NCBI GenBank assembly: GCA_003165095.1
Contig: PLSH01000105.1
Span: forward strand, 4,205 to 10,157
Length of the DNA: 5,953 nucleotides
Origin: Acidobacteriaceae bacterium
GTDB lineage: Bacteria > Acidobacteriota > Terriglobia > Terriglobales > Acidobacteriaceae
Direction: 5' to 3'
This document shows, piece after piece, positions 1 through 5,949 of the stretch. The translations under genes and the position numbers were made by a program. The first letter of the stretch is position 1, and every line of letters begins with the position of its first letter. The notes under the pieces were generated by a model. That model saw only the letters and a list, made by a program, of their open reading frames with translations, was not told the origin of the DNA and searched no databases.

Positions 1-1920
1 GTGATCGAGCGCTCGCCCAAGGTCTTCCACGTCAGCCATCCCGATCGAGGATACGTCTTCGACCAAGTCGTCCTGCTCGGTGCTGGAGACGGTGTCCTGC
101 AGCATCAGCACGCGCTCGATGAAGGCCGGCCTACCTACGCTCGCGCGCACCTCAAGGCCGGACAGCCCATCGCCATCGCCGCCGAATTGCAGAAGGAGCA
201 GATTCGCGACGTAGCCTCGCGCGTCCTCGCCGATGGCATCGACGCAACCCTCGCCGCCAACGAGCGCAAGATCGCCGCCGCGCTCGACGCCGGACGCTTC
301 CGGCTCAAGGGCCGTCCCGAGATGCAGAAGCTGCTCGACCTCAACCGGCGCATCGCACTCTCCATGCAGGATGAGCACGGCTTCATGCGCTCCACCACCC
401 AGTTCATCTACTACCTGCTGTGGTTCCGCGACGGCGGGATGAACACCGCGCATCTCGCGCAGTCCGGATGGCTGCTTCCCGCGCAGTGGCAGGCACAGTT
501 TGCCTTGCTGAACCCCAACACCAGCGCCGATGAACCCGCCGGACACTTCTTCGGACAACTCATGGCCGGTCCCATCACCAAGCGCGAAGAAGACGGACTC
601 TTCTACGTCGTCTGGCCGGCCTTCCTCTACTGGGGGGCCACCGGCGACGACACGTTCACCAAGGGCGAGTACATCAAGTCCATGGAGGACGCGATGGACT
701 GGCTCGAACGTTATACCTTCGACCAGAGCCGCGGACTCTTCTTCCGCTACTACCACGGCGAATCCGCCATGAGCGGGAGTTACGATGACGCCTACGATGC
801 AGCCACCGGTGCTGCCGAGGTTCCGCAGAACTCACTCTACGAAGGCCGCCTCATCCGCAAGAGCTACGACGTTTACATCAACAGCCTCAATCTCGCTTGC
901 TACTACATGATGTCGGCGATGGAGAGCGGCGAGAAGGCCGACCTCTATTTGAAGAAGGCTAAGGCGCTCGAGCTTCACATGGAGCCGTTCTACAAGAATC
1001 CCAACCCGCTGCCCGACTACGGCGAACTCATCACCGACAAGGGCGACGTAGTCGAGGCCAAGCCCTTCGGGATGGACACGACCGACTATCAGTGGAGCCT
1101 GTCGTTGCCCATGTTCCGGCCCTTCCAGCCGAAGAACTTCCGCCGCTATGAGCAGTCGCTTGTACAGGACTTGAAGAGCAGACCGGGCGGCATGTTCATC
1201 TCAGGTTACGCCGCCGTGCTCACTTCACTCGACACCGAACTCCACAACGAAGACGAAGTGATGGCTGCGCTCGACTACCTCGTGCCGCAGAGTGCGCGTC
1301 CGGGCAGGTACCTTCCCATGCCTGGCACCATACCCGAGATCGTGGACATGACCGACGGTGACATGTATCACGATGTCCGTCCCATCGTCTTCTCGATCGC
1401 GCCATGGCTATCGGCGGTCACTAACCTCGGGCTGCGCCGCCTGCCCTTTGGCGTCGCCGTTCGCGGCACACGCTATCTCGAAAGCATCGATCATTATGAA
1501 TATGGTGGAGGATTGCTCGACATCACCTACCGCGGCCAGGGAACCATCTCCCGCGTCGTGGTCAACGGCCAGCCGCTCGAAGGCACCTTGCAGATTCCCG
1601 AGAACCGCATCGTCAAGGGCGTGAACAAGATTGAAGTCGAGATGACACCCGACGCTACGTCCACTGCTCCACGAACTGGCTCAGGACCGAACGCCCGGCT
1701 CATCGCCAGCAGCGTCCGCCTCGAGTCGGTCGAGAGTACGCGGTATCACATTCACGCCTACGGACAGAACACGCTTACCTTCAAGGGACTGACCATGCCG
1801 GTCAAGGTCACCACGGCTGACGGCAAACCCGTGGCGCTCCGAACCGAAACCGACGGCGATATCTCATGGTTCGAGTTCGAGGGCCGCGGCCAGTTCGTCG
1901 TGACACTGGGAGGCAAGTGA
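1..1920 (+). CDS. Six-hairpin ((alpha/alpha)6-barrel) glycosidase-like protein, 5' end probably cut off
   Basis: The frame is open from base 1 to a TGA at 1918-1920 (639 codons). The GTG at base 1 is simply the window edge, with no ribosome binding site visible, so the true start and any signal peptide probably lie upstream. Residues 1-100 look like the end of a beta-rich domain followed by a helical linker. Residues 105-480 are mostly helical with repeated aromatic-rich hairpins typical of (alpha/alpha)6 glycosidases: YYLLWFRDGG (residues 137-146, resembling the W-x-RD motif of GH15-like and related barrels), YVVWPAFLYWGATGDD (202-217) and YDVYINSLNLACYY (289-302). Residues 485-639 are beta-rich, with GGGLLDITYRG (502-512) and a VVVNG turn (519-523), as in the C-terminal beta domains of these enzymes. 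D144 is a candidate active-site acid, but I cannot assign catalytic residues. The GH family is unresolved (GH78, GH15-like and others are possible). It probably acts on plant-derived glycans; an inactive homologue cannot be excluded. Confidence 0.75.
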   Translation: MIERSPKVFHVSHPDRGYVFDQVVLLGAGDGVLQHQHALDEGRPTYARAHLKAGQPIAIAAELQKEQIRDVASRVLADGIDATLAANERKIAAALDAGRFRLKGRPEMQKLLDLNRRIALSMQDEHGFMRSTTQFIYYLLWFRDGGMNTAHLAQSGWLLPAQWQAQFALLNPNTSADEPAGHFFGQLMAGPITKREEDGLFYVVWPAFLYWGATGDDTFTKGEYIKSMEDAMDWLERYTFDQSRGLFFRYYHGESAMSGSYDDAYDAATGAAEVPQNSLYEGRLIRKSYDVYINSLNLACYYMMSAMESGEKADLYLKKAKALELHMEPFYKNPNPLPDYGELITDKGDVVEAKPFGMDTTDYQWSLSLPMFRPFQPKNFRRYEQSLVQDLKSRPGGMFISGYAAVLTSLDTELHNEDEVMAALDYLVPQSARPGRYLPMPGTIPEIVDMTDGDMYHDVRPIVFSIAPWLSAVTNLGLRRLPFGVAVRGTRYLESIDHYEYGGGLLDITYRGQGTISRVVVNGQPLEGTLQIPENRIVKGVNKIEVEMTPDATSTAPRTGSGPNARLIASSVRLESVESTRYHIHAYGQNTLTFKGLTMPVKVTTADGKPVALRTETDGDISWFEFEGRGQFVVTLGGK

Positions 1921-1925
1921 AAGGC

Positions 1926-1970
1926 GAATCCCCGCGCTCTTCCTGACAAGAGCCAGGGATTCCTTCTCTC
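1926..1970 (+). terminator. Probable transcription terminator after the glycosidase-like gene
   Basis: Six bases after the stop codon, GAATCCC (1926-1932) pairs with GGGATTC (1956-1962). Inside it, GCTCTT (1936-1941) pairs with AAGAGC (1948-1953) around a 6-nt loop. This makes a 13-bp stem interrupted by a small asymmetric internal loop. The following bases (CTTCTCTC) are pyrimidine-rich but lack a true T run, so it is an imperfect intrinsic terminator or a 3'-end-stabilising hairpin. The bases on the other side (1921-1925) offer no T tract on the minus strand, so two-way termination is not supported. Confidence 0.45.
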
Positions 1971-2003
1971 ACGCTCAGTGCGCCGGCGAGGGCGAGGTCC
2001 AGT

Positions 2004-2037
2004 CCCAACACGTTGAGTGTGGCAAGCTTTTGTTGGG
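2004..2037. repeat. Inverted repeat, 7-bp arms
   Basis: CCCAACA (2004-2010) is perfectly complementary to TGTTGGG (2031-2037), with a 20-nt spacer that contains the palindrome AAGCTT (2024-2029). It is the second of three stem-loop-like elements in this intergenic region. There is no T run beside it, so it is not a typical terminator. Arms this short could arise by chance. Confidence 0.3.
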
Positions 2038-2128
2038 GTGTTCGGTCCGCATACTTCCCGCAAAGTCGGCCAGCGTCCGGGATTCCTGCTGTACCTGCCG
2101 GCAACTAGTTTCCGACCGGATCGACGAT

Positions 2129-2193
2129 CGCTGAATCGGCAGGCCCTTCTAGGCCGAGTGGAGCCTATGGATTTCATACTCGGCGATTTAGCG
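2129..2193. other. Candidate structured RNA element (long-range stem with inner stem)
   Basis: CGCTGAATCG (2129-2138) pairs with CGATTTAGCG (2184-2193) over 10 positions, nine Watson-Crick and one G-U (G2133 with T2189). Inside, CCGAGT (2154-2159) pairs with ACTCGG (2178-2183), directly adjoining the outer stem on the 3' side. A competing small helix GGCC/GGCC (2142-2145 with 2152-2155) could form on the 5' side. Since the wobble pair forms only in plus-strand RNA (on the minus strand it becomes C-A), plus-strand transcription would favour the fold. There is no known riboswitch or sRNA family that I recognise, and no flanking T tract. Confidence 0.3.
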
Positions 2194-2218
2194 TCAATCC
2201 AGAAGCGTTCCAGACGAC

Positions 2219-2410
2219 ATGGGAGTTTTTGTACCGATCATGCTTATCGCGCTTTTTGCGGCGCTGGGATCGTCACCCCTAACGCATGCCGGCAGGGAGC
2301 TCAAAGTGGGTTCGGCTGAATCTGTTGTGCAAGAATCTGAACTCGAGCACCGGGAGCCCTTTGCCCCGGCGGAGTTGCTTGAAATAAACGATGAGAGGGA
2401 CGTGATTTGA
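2219..2410 (+). CDS. Doubtful small exported-protein frame (63 codons)
   Basis: An ATG at 2219 opens a 63-codon frame ending in TGA at 2408-2410. Residues 2-17 are strongly hydrophobic (GVFVPIMLIALFAALG) and are followed by SSPLTHA, which would give a plausible signal-peptidase site after residue 24. The remainder is short, hydrophilic and acidic (several E residues, ending near LLEINDERDVI). Against it: there is no positive charge before the hydrophobic stretch, no clear Shine-Dalgarno site upstream of 2219, and no recognised family. It may be a chance frame, a small secreted or membrane peptide, or the remnant of a larger decayed gene. Confidence 0.2.
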   Translation: MGVFVPIMLIALFAALGSSPLTHAGRELKVGSAESVVQESELEHREPFAPAELLEINDERDVI

Positions 2411-2495
2411 GCGTCGCTTGAACAGTAAAACTCCGTTCTCATTGCGGCTTTCTGTTGATCGAACTCGTCGATTGGAATAAACCGATTTAATTCAC

Positions 2496-2525
2496 TTGTC
2501 GGTCCAGAAATCGACTGAGTATAGT
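2496..2525 (+). promoter_or_regulatory. Probable sigma70-type promoter of the esterase gene
   Basis: A -35-like TTGTCG (2496-2501, four of six consensus bases) and a -10-like TATAGT (2520-2525, five of six) are separated by 18 bp. They lie in a locally AT-rich stretch just upstream of the esterase start. Transcription would begin near 2532, leaving a leader of about 20 nt that still contains the Shine-Dalgarno site. A weaker alternative is TTGATC (2455-2460) with an AT-rich -10 near 2477-2483. Confidence 0.45.
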
Positions 2526-2536
2526 TGGGTGGTCTC

Positions 2537-2544
2537 GAGAGAGG
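2537..2544 (+). promoter_or_regulatory. Ribosome binding site that sets the esterase start at 2552
   Basis: GAGAGAGG ends 7 nt before the ATG at 2552. The same frame is open back to a TTG at 2525, but that codon overlaps the -10 element and has no ribosome binding site. The 2552 start also places the basic residues NRK directly before the hydrophobic core of a signal peptide. Confidence 0.7.
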
Positions 2545-2551
2545 TGGCGTG

Positions 2552-3655
2552 ATGAACAGAAAACTGCCGGTGGTGATGGCGCTGGCTCTTCTTGCGAATT
2601 TGGGCGTCGGCATTCAGGCGCAAGTACAAACCGAGGTCCCGGCGGTAGTGACGGACGCAAAGCCGGTCACGGTTGAGCACATCAAGATCCACGGAACGTG
2701 GCTGGAAGGCAACCTGGAGGGGGATGCTGTTGACCGTGAAGTAATCGTTTTTTTGCCACCCAGCTACACCAAGGACAAGCATCGCCGCTATCCGGTGGTC
2801 TACGCGCTCCACGGCTACTCCATTGGGGCCGAGCAGTGGACCCACGAGATTCATGTGCCGCAGACCATTGAAGGCGCATTCGCACAGGGCGCCAAGGAGA
2901 TGATTGTGGTGCTGCCCGACTCCAAGACCATCTACAACGGCTCGATGTATTCAAGCTCGATCACCACGGGCGATTTCGAGAATTTCATCGCGCGCGATGT
3001 TGTCGCCTATATAGATGCGCATTACCGGACAATTCCAGAGCGCACGAGCCGAGGTCTGGTGGGCCACTCCATGGGCGGCTACGGCGCGTCTCGAATTGGT
3101 ATGAAGCACTCCGATGTCTTTGCTTCGCTCTACGTCATGAGCCCCTGTTGTATGTCGCCGATGGGCGGCGGCGGCTCGCTCACCGACCAGATGAAGGAAA
3201 GAGCAATCGTCAATGAGAAGAAGGCTGCCGGGGCAAAGTCGCCGGCCGAGCTGGCAGCCCAATCACCGGGCTTCGGCGCGGCACAGTTTGCTACGGCGGC
3301 CGCCTGGGCGCCCGATCCCAAGAACCCGCCTCTTTATTTCGATCTGCCGATGAAGGACGGCGTTCCGCAGCCGGAAATCCTGGCCAAGTTCGCGGCAAAC
3401 TCGCCCCTGGCATTTGTCGATCAGTACATTGGCAATCTCAAGCAATACCGGGGCATATTCATGGACGTCGGAGACCAGGACGGCCTGCGCTTCGACGCTA
3501 TCAAGCTCCACACCCTCCTCGACAACTACGGAATTGCCAACGGTTTCGAGATCTATAAAGGCACTCACACCAGCGCAGTGGCCGATCGCTTCCAGAATCA
3601 CGTCTTGCCGTTCTTCAGCCAGAGCCTGTGTTTTGACAAGAAGGGCTGCAAGTAA
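2552..3655 (+). CDS. Exported alpha/beta-hydrolase esterase (PF00756-type, CE1/feruloyl or acetyl esterase-like)
   Basis: The 367-residue product starts with a Sec signal peptide (MNRK, hydrophobic core to about residue 20, likely cleavage after A23 in GIQA-Q). The mature part is a serine esterase of the 'putative esterase' family, which includes feruloyl esterases, acetylxylan esterases, enterochelin esterases and S-formylglutathione hydrolase. Visible landmarks are EVIVFLPPSY (residues 63-72), oxyanion-hole region YALHGYS (84-90), nucleophile elbow GHSMGG with Ser173, and likely triad partners Asp310 (VGDQDG) and His339 (KGTHTS). Mature cysteines are C199-C200 and C360/C366, plausible disulfides in an exported protein. 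It sits 52 nt upstream of an arabinofuranosidase gene, which suggests it removes acyl groups from arabinoxylan-type polymers. That substrate is inferred from context; the fold and catalytic serine are clear. Confidence 0.9.
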   Translation: MNRKLPVVMALALLANLGVGIQAQVQTEVPAVVTDAKPVTVEHIKIHGTWLEGNLEGDAVDREVIVFLPPSYTKDKHRRYPVVYALHGYSIGAEQWTHEIHVPQTIEGAFAQGAKEMIVVLPDSKTIYNGSMYSSSITTGDFENFIARDVVAYIDAHYRTIPERTSRGLVGHSMGGYGASRIGMKHSDVFASLYVMSPCCMSPMGGGGSLTDQMKERAIVNEKKAAGAKSPAELAAQSPGFGAAQFATAAAWAPDPKNPPLYFDLPMKDGVPQPEILAKFAANSPLAFVDQYIGNLKQYRGIFMDVGDQDGLRFDAIKLHTLLDNYGIANGFEIYKGTHTSAVADRFQNHVLPFFSQSLCFDKKGCK

Positions 3656-3657
3656 TC

Positions 3658-3681
3658 GCGAAGGACGCTTTCTTCCTTCGC
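3658..3681 (+). other. Intergenic hairpin between esterase and GH51 genes
   Basis: GCGAAGGA (3658-3665) is perfectly complementary to TCCTTCGC (3674-3681) with an 8-nt loop, beginning three bases after the esterase stop codon. No T run follows, so full termination is unlikely. It could be an mRNA processing or stabilising element that sets different levels of the two products, or a partial terminator. It ends 9 nt before the Shine-Dalgarno region of the next gene. Confidence 0.45.
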
Positions 3682-3690
3682 TCGAATGAG

Positions 3691-3699
3691 AAGGACAGG
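3691..3699 (+). promoter_or_regulatory. Ribosome binding site that sets the GH51 start at 3708
   Basis: AAGGACAGG (3691-3699) lies upstream of two possible in-frame starts, GTG at 3699 and ATG at 3708. The AGG part ends 8 nt before the ATG. For the GTG, the only usable part (AAGGA) would be just 3 nt away. The ATG is therefore preferred. Confidence 0.6.
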
Positions 3700-3707
3700 T
3701 GAACTCG

Positions 3708-5858
3708 ATGAATCACCAGATCGCATTGCTCGCCGGCCTAACCCTCTGCCTCGGATGCGCGGCATCCGTTGCCCAGAACTCCGCCACAGTTCCACAACCA
3801 ATCGCCGCAACCATCGACGCGAGCCAGACCGCCCCTCCAGTCTCGAACTACGTCTTTGGCATGTTCATTGAACACATTGGCAAAACCATGTACGGTCCTC
3901 TCTGGGCGGAGATGCTCGACGACCGCAAATTCTATTTCCCCATCGTCTCCAAAGACCCACAACCCGCAGCTGGCCGCCAGGGTGGCTTTCCCGGCATGCA
4001 GACTCGCAAATGGCGCCCCGTCGGCGGCGATGGAGTCGTGACGATGGACAACAAAAAACCCTTTGTCGGGGACCAGAGCCCGCGTATCGCGTTGGACGCG
4101 ACAACTCCGCACGGCATCCGGCAGCCCGGTCTTGCTCTCGTCAAAGGCAAGCAGTACACAGGTCGCATCTGGATGAGCGGCACGTCCGGCGTCAAGATCA
4201 CTGTCGTGCTCGTCTGGGGCTCCGGCGAGAATGACCGGCAGACCATCGCCATTCCCGTACTGACCGGTGAATACCGGAAGGTCCCGCTCGGCTTTACGGC
4301 AAACGCTGACTCAGAGGATGCAGCACTTGAAATCACCGGTAAGGGAAGCGGAACCTTCCACATCGGCGCCGTTTCACTAATGCCCGCCGACAATATTCAC
4401 GGCTTTCGGCCTGACACGATCGCGCTCATTCGTCAGATTAAGTCGGGATTCTGGCGGTTTGGCGGCAATTACACGTCCAACTACACCTGGTACGATGCCA
4501 TCGGCGATCCCGACCAGCGCCAGCCCGAATGGGACTTCGCCTGGAACCAGATGCAGACCAACGACCTCGGCATGGACGAGTTCGCCGAGTTCTGTAAGCT
4601 CATCGGCGTCGAGCCATATATCAGCGTCAATGCCGGGCTCGGCGACGCCCACTCCGCGGCCGAGCAGGTCGAGTATATGAACGGTGCGGTCACAACCCGC
4701 ATGGGAGCCCTGCGCGCCAAAAACGGCCACCCTGAGCCTTACTACATCAAGTTCTGGAATATCGGCAACGAGCCCTGGGGCTCATGGCAAATCGGCCGCA
4801 CCGATCTCAAGTACTTCATGATCAAGCACAACGATTTTGCCAAAGCCATGCGCAGGGTCGACTCGACCATCATCCTCATCGCCTCGGGCGAAATACTCGA
4901 AGACGGCAACGTTCCAGGCCCGCTGCGCTCAAAGTACGTAGGCAATCTCGCTTCCGCCTATGGCAGCGACTTCGACTGGACCGGCGGTTTCCTCAAGAAC
5001 TGCTGGGGAAACTTCGACGGCATGGCCGAGCACTGGTATGCGTCACCCGGCGTTCGTTACGACCTTGAAAAAGCCAGGAACCTCGGCCCCGACGAGTCCA
5101 ACGACCACGCCAACGTGAAGGTGGATCAGACCACGCTCGAGTACGCGCGCTATCCCGCCAACATTGTGCGCTCGAAGGCCGAAGAATGGCACGGATACCA
5201 GCAGCGATTCCCGGTCATGCTCGACAAGAAGCCATTCCTCTCTGTCGACGAGTATGCCTACTTTGGGGGCGGCTTTGGCCGGCCCGCCTCGCTCAAGGCC
5301 GCTCTCGCCTACGCAATGATCTTCAACGAGATGCTCCGTCACACCGACTCAATTACTATGGCGGCGCACACCATGGGTACTTCGACACTCGACTTTAACC
5401 GCACCGCTTCGACCTTGAATACGCTGGGACTCGCGTTCAAGGCATATAGTAACAACTTCCCGGGCAGCATCCCGGTCGCGGTTGCAGGCAACTCGCCCCA
5501 ACCCGCGCCGAAGTATCCTCCGAGCCCTGATCAGCCAAAGGTAAGTTCTGGCAGCCCAACATACCCGCTCGATGTGTTTGCGGCTCTTACGGCGGACCAC
5601 AGGTTCCTAACGGTGGCAATCGTGAATGCGACGGACTCCGTGCATCAGCTTAAACTTGATGTTTTAGGTATTCGGCTCGCGGAACCGTCCACTTTGTGGC
5701 AGATCACCGGGAAGGATCTCGATGCCGTCGACCGCGTTGGCCAACCGCCGCAGGTGGAGTTGAAGGAAATCGCCATCGGCGGAGCGACGCAGTTGCTTTC
5801 CGTCGCTCCAATCAGCATAAACATCTATCGAATTCCTGTGGCGCAGAAGGAACGCTGA
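3708..5858 (+). CDS. Exported GH51-type alpha-L-arabinofuranosidase with CBM-like insert
   Basis: The 716-residue product is predicted to remove terminal alpha-L-arabinofuranosyl groups from arabinoxylan, arabinan or their oligosaccharides. A signal peptide covers residues 1-22 (hydrophobic core, likely cleavage ASVA-Q); C17 is not in a proper lipobox. The GH51 start motif is at 48-78 (VFGMFIEHIG, then YGPLWAEMLDDRKFYF). Residues 97-227 form a beta-rich insert resembling a CBM4/9-type carbohydrate-binding domain. The TIM barrel resumes at about 230, with GFWRFGGN (247-254), acid/base Glu355 in WNIGNEPWGSWQIG, HWY (442-444) and nucleophile Glu515 in LSVDEYAYFGGG. A proline-rich loop (about 596-616) precedes the C-terminal beta domain (620-712), which matches the arabinofuranosidase C-terminal domain. 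It probably shares a transcript with the upstream esterase. The two-glutamate layout is clear, but VDEYAYF and RFGGN depart from the usual DEWNVW and RxPGG versions, so substrate preference may differ; some GH51 members are endoglucanases. Confidence 0.9.
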   Translation: MNHQIALLAGLTLCLGCAASVAQNSATVPQPIAATIDASQTAPPVSNYVFGMFIEHIGKTMYGPLWAEMLDDRKFYFPIVSKDPQPAAGRQGGFPGMQTRKWRPVGGDGVVTMDNKKPFVGDQSPRIALDATTPHGIRQPGLALVKGKQYTGRIWMSGTSGVKITVVLVWGSGENDRQTIAIPVLTGEYRKVPLGFTANADSEDAALEITGKGSGTFHIGAVSLMPADNIHGFRPDTIALIRQIKSGFWRFGGNYTSNYTWYDAIGDPDQRQPEWDFAWNQMQTNDLGMDEFAEFCKLIGVEPYISVNAGLGDAHSAAEQVEYMNGAVTTRMGALRAKNGHPEPYYIKFWNIGNEPWGSWQIGRTDLKYFMIKHNDFAKAMRRVDSTIILIASGEILEDGNVPGPLRSKYVGNLASAYGSDFDWTGGFLKNCWGNFDGMAEHWYASPGVRYDLEKARNLGPDESNDHANVKVDQTTLEYARYPANIVRSKAEEWHGYQQRFPVMLDKKPFLSVDEYAYFGGGFGRPASLKAALAYAMIFNEMLRHTDSITMAAHTMGTSTLDFNRTASTLNTLGLAFKAYSNNFPGSIPVAVAGNSPQPAPKYPPSPDQPKVSSGSPTYPLDVFAALTADHRFLTVAIVNATDSVHQLKLDVLGIRLAEPSTLWQITGKDLDAVDRVGQPPQVELKEIAIGGATQLLSVAPISINIYRIPVAQKER

Positions 5859-5901
5859 TGCAGGAACGAAACTGAGCGATTGCGGGGGTTGCGAACAGAA
5901 T

Positions 5902-5912
5902 GAGCCCGGCTC
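5902..5912. repeat. Short dyad downstream of the GH51 gene
   Basis: GAGCC and GGCTC flank a single central C, giving an 11-bp dyad 43 nt after the GH51 stop codon. It is too tight to form a stable 5-bp hairpin and has no T tract, so it is not a good intrinsic terminator. It could be an operator half-site pair for the promoter just downstream, or chance. No other terminator is visible between 5859 and the window end. Confidence 0.2.
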
Positions 5913-5920
5913 CTGACAAT

Positions 5921-5949
5921 TTGACAAATACCCTCAATTGGAGCGTAAT
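5921..5949 (+). promoter_or_regulatory. Candidate promoter pointing out of the right edge
   Basis: A perfect -35 consensus TTGACA (5921-5926) is followed after 17 bp by CGTAAT (5944-5949), which keeps the last four consensus -10 bases. The stretch is AT-richer than the coding regions. It would drive a gene starting beyond 5953, which cannot be seen. A nearby copy of TGACAA (5914-5919) partly repeats the -35 region. Confidence 0.35.

Larger units (their letters stand above)
1963..2495. other. Long intergenic region without a convincing gene
   Basis: More than 500 bases separate the first gene's terminator from the esterase promoter. Open frames exist on both strands, but none has a good ribosome binding site or a recognisable domain. 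The region holds two inverted-repeat structures (2004-2037 and 2129-2193), a doubtful 63-codon frame (2219-2410) and, from about 2400 onward, a visibly more AT-rich stretch leading to the esterase promoter. There is no tRNA-like, CRISPR-like or transposase-like content. It could be a decayed gene, a long regulatory region or the site of an unannotated small RNA. Confidence 0.6.

Noticed and set aside
1808..2104. Minus-strand 98-codon frame overlapping the end of the first gene
   Set aside because: It overlaps about 110 bases of a well-supported coding region and the terminator hairpin, has no clear ribosome binding site, and contains no recognised domain. Kept only as a low-interest conservation question.
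2017..2319. Plus-strand 100-codon frame in the intergenic region
   Set aside because: Basic, cysteine- and arginine-scattered composition without a domain or ribosome binding site. It also crosses the inverted repeats at 2031-2037 and 2129-2193.
2458..2472. ATCGA/TCGAT inverted repeat upstream of the esterase as an operator
   Set aside because: Five-base arms with a 5-base spacer are expected by chance, and it does not match a recognised regulator site.
2525..2551. TTG start nine codons upstream for the esterase
   Set aside because: It overlaps the -10 element, lacks a ribosome binding site and would put an acidic, glycine-rich tail before the signal peptide.
2194..2613. Minus-strand 139-codon serine-rich frame
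   Set aside because: It runs through the esterase promoter, ribosome binding site and signal-peptide codons and has low-complexity serine-rich content typical of an antisense shadow.
3699..3707. GTG start for the GH51 protein
   Set aside because: The purine-rich site is too close (3 nt) to this codon, whereas the ATG at 3708 has normal spacing and gives a good signal peptide.
3750..3758. Lipobox in the GH51 signal peptide (C17)
   Set aside because: The residues before C17 are C-L-G, not the usual L-[AS]-[GA]; the following ASVA-Q site fits ordinary signal peptidase better.
5856..5873. ATG overlapping the GH51 stop codon (TGATG) as the start of a next gene
   Set aside because: The frame ends after five codons.
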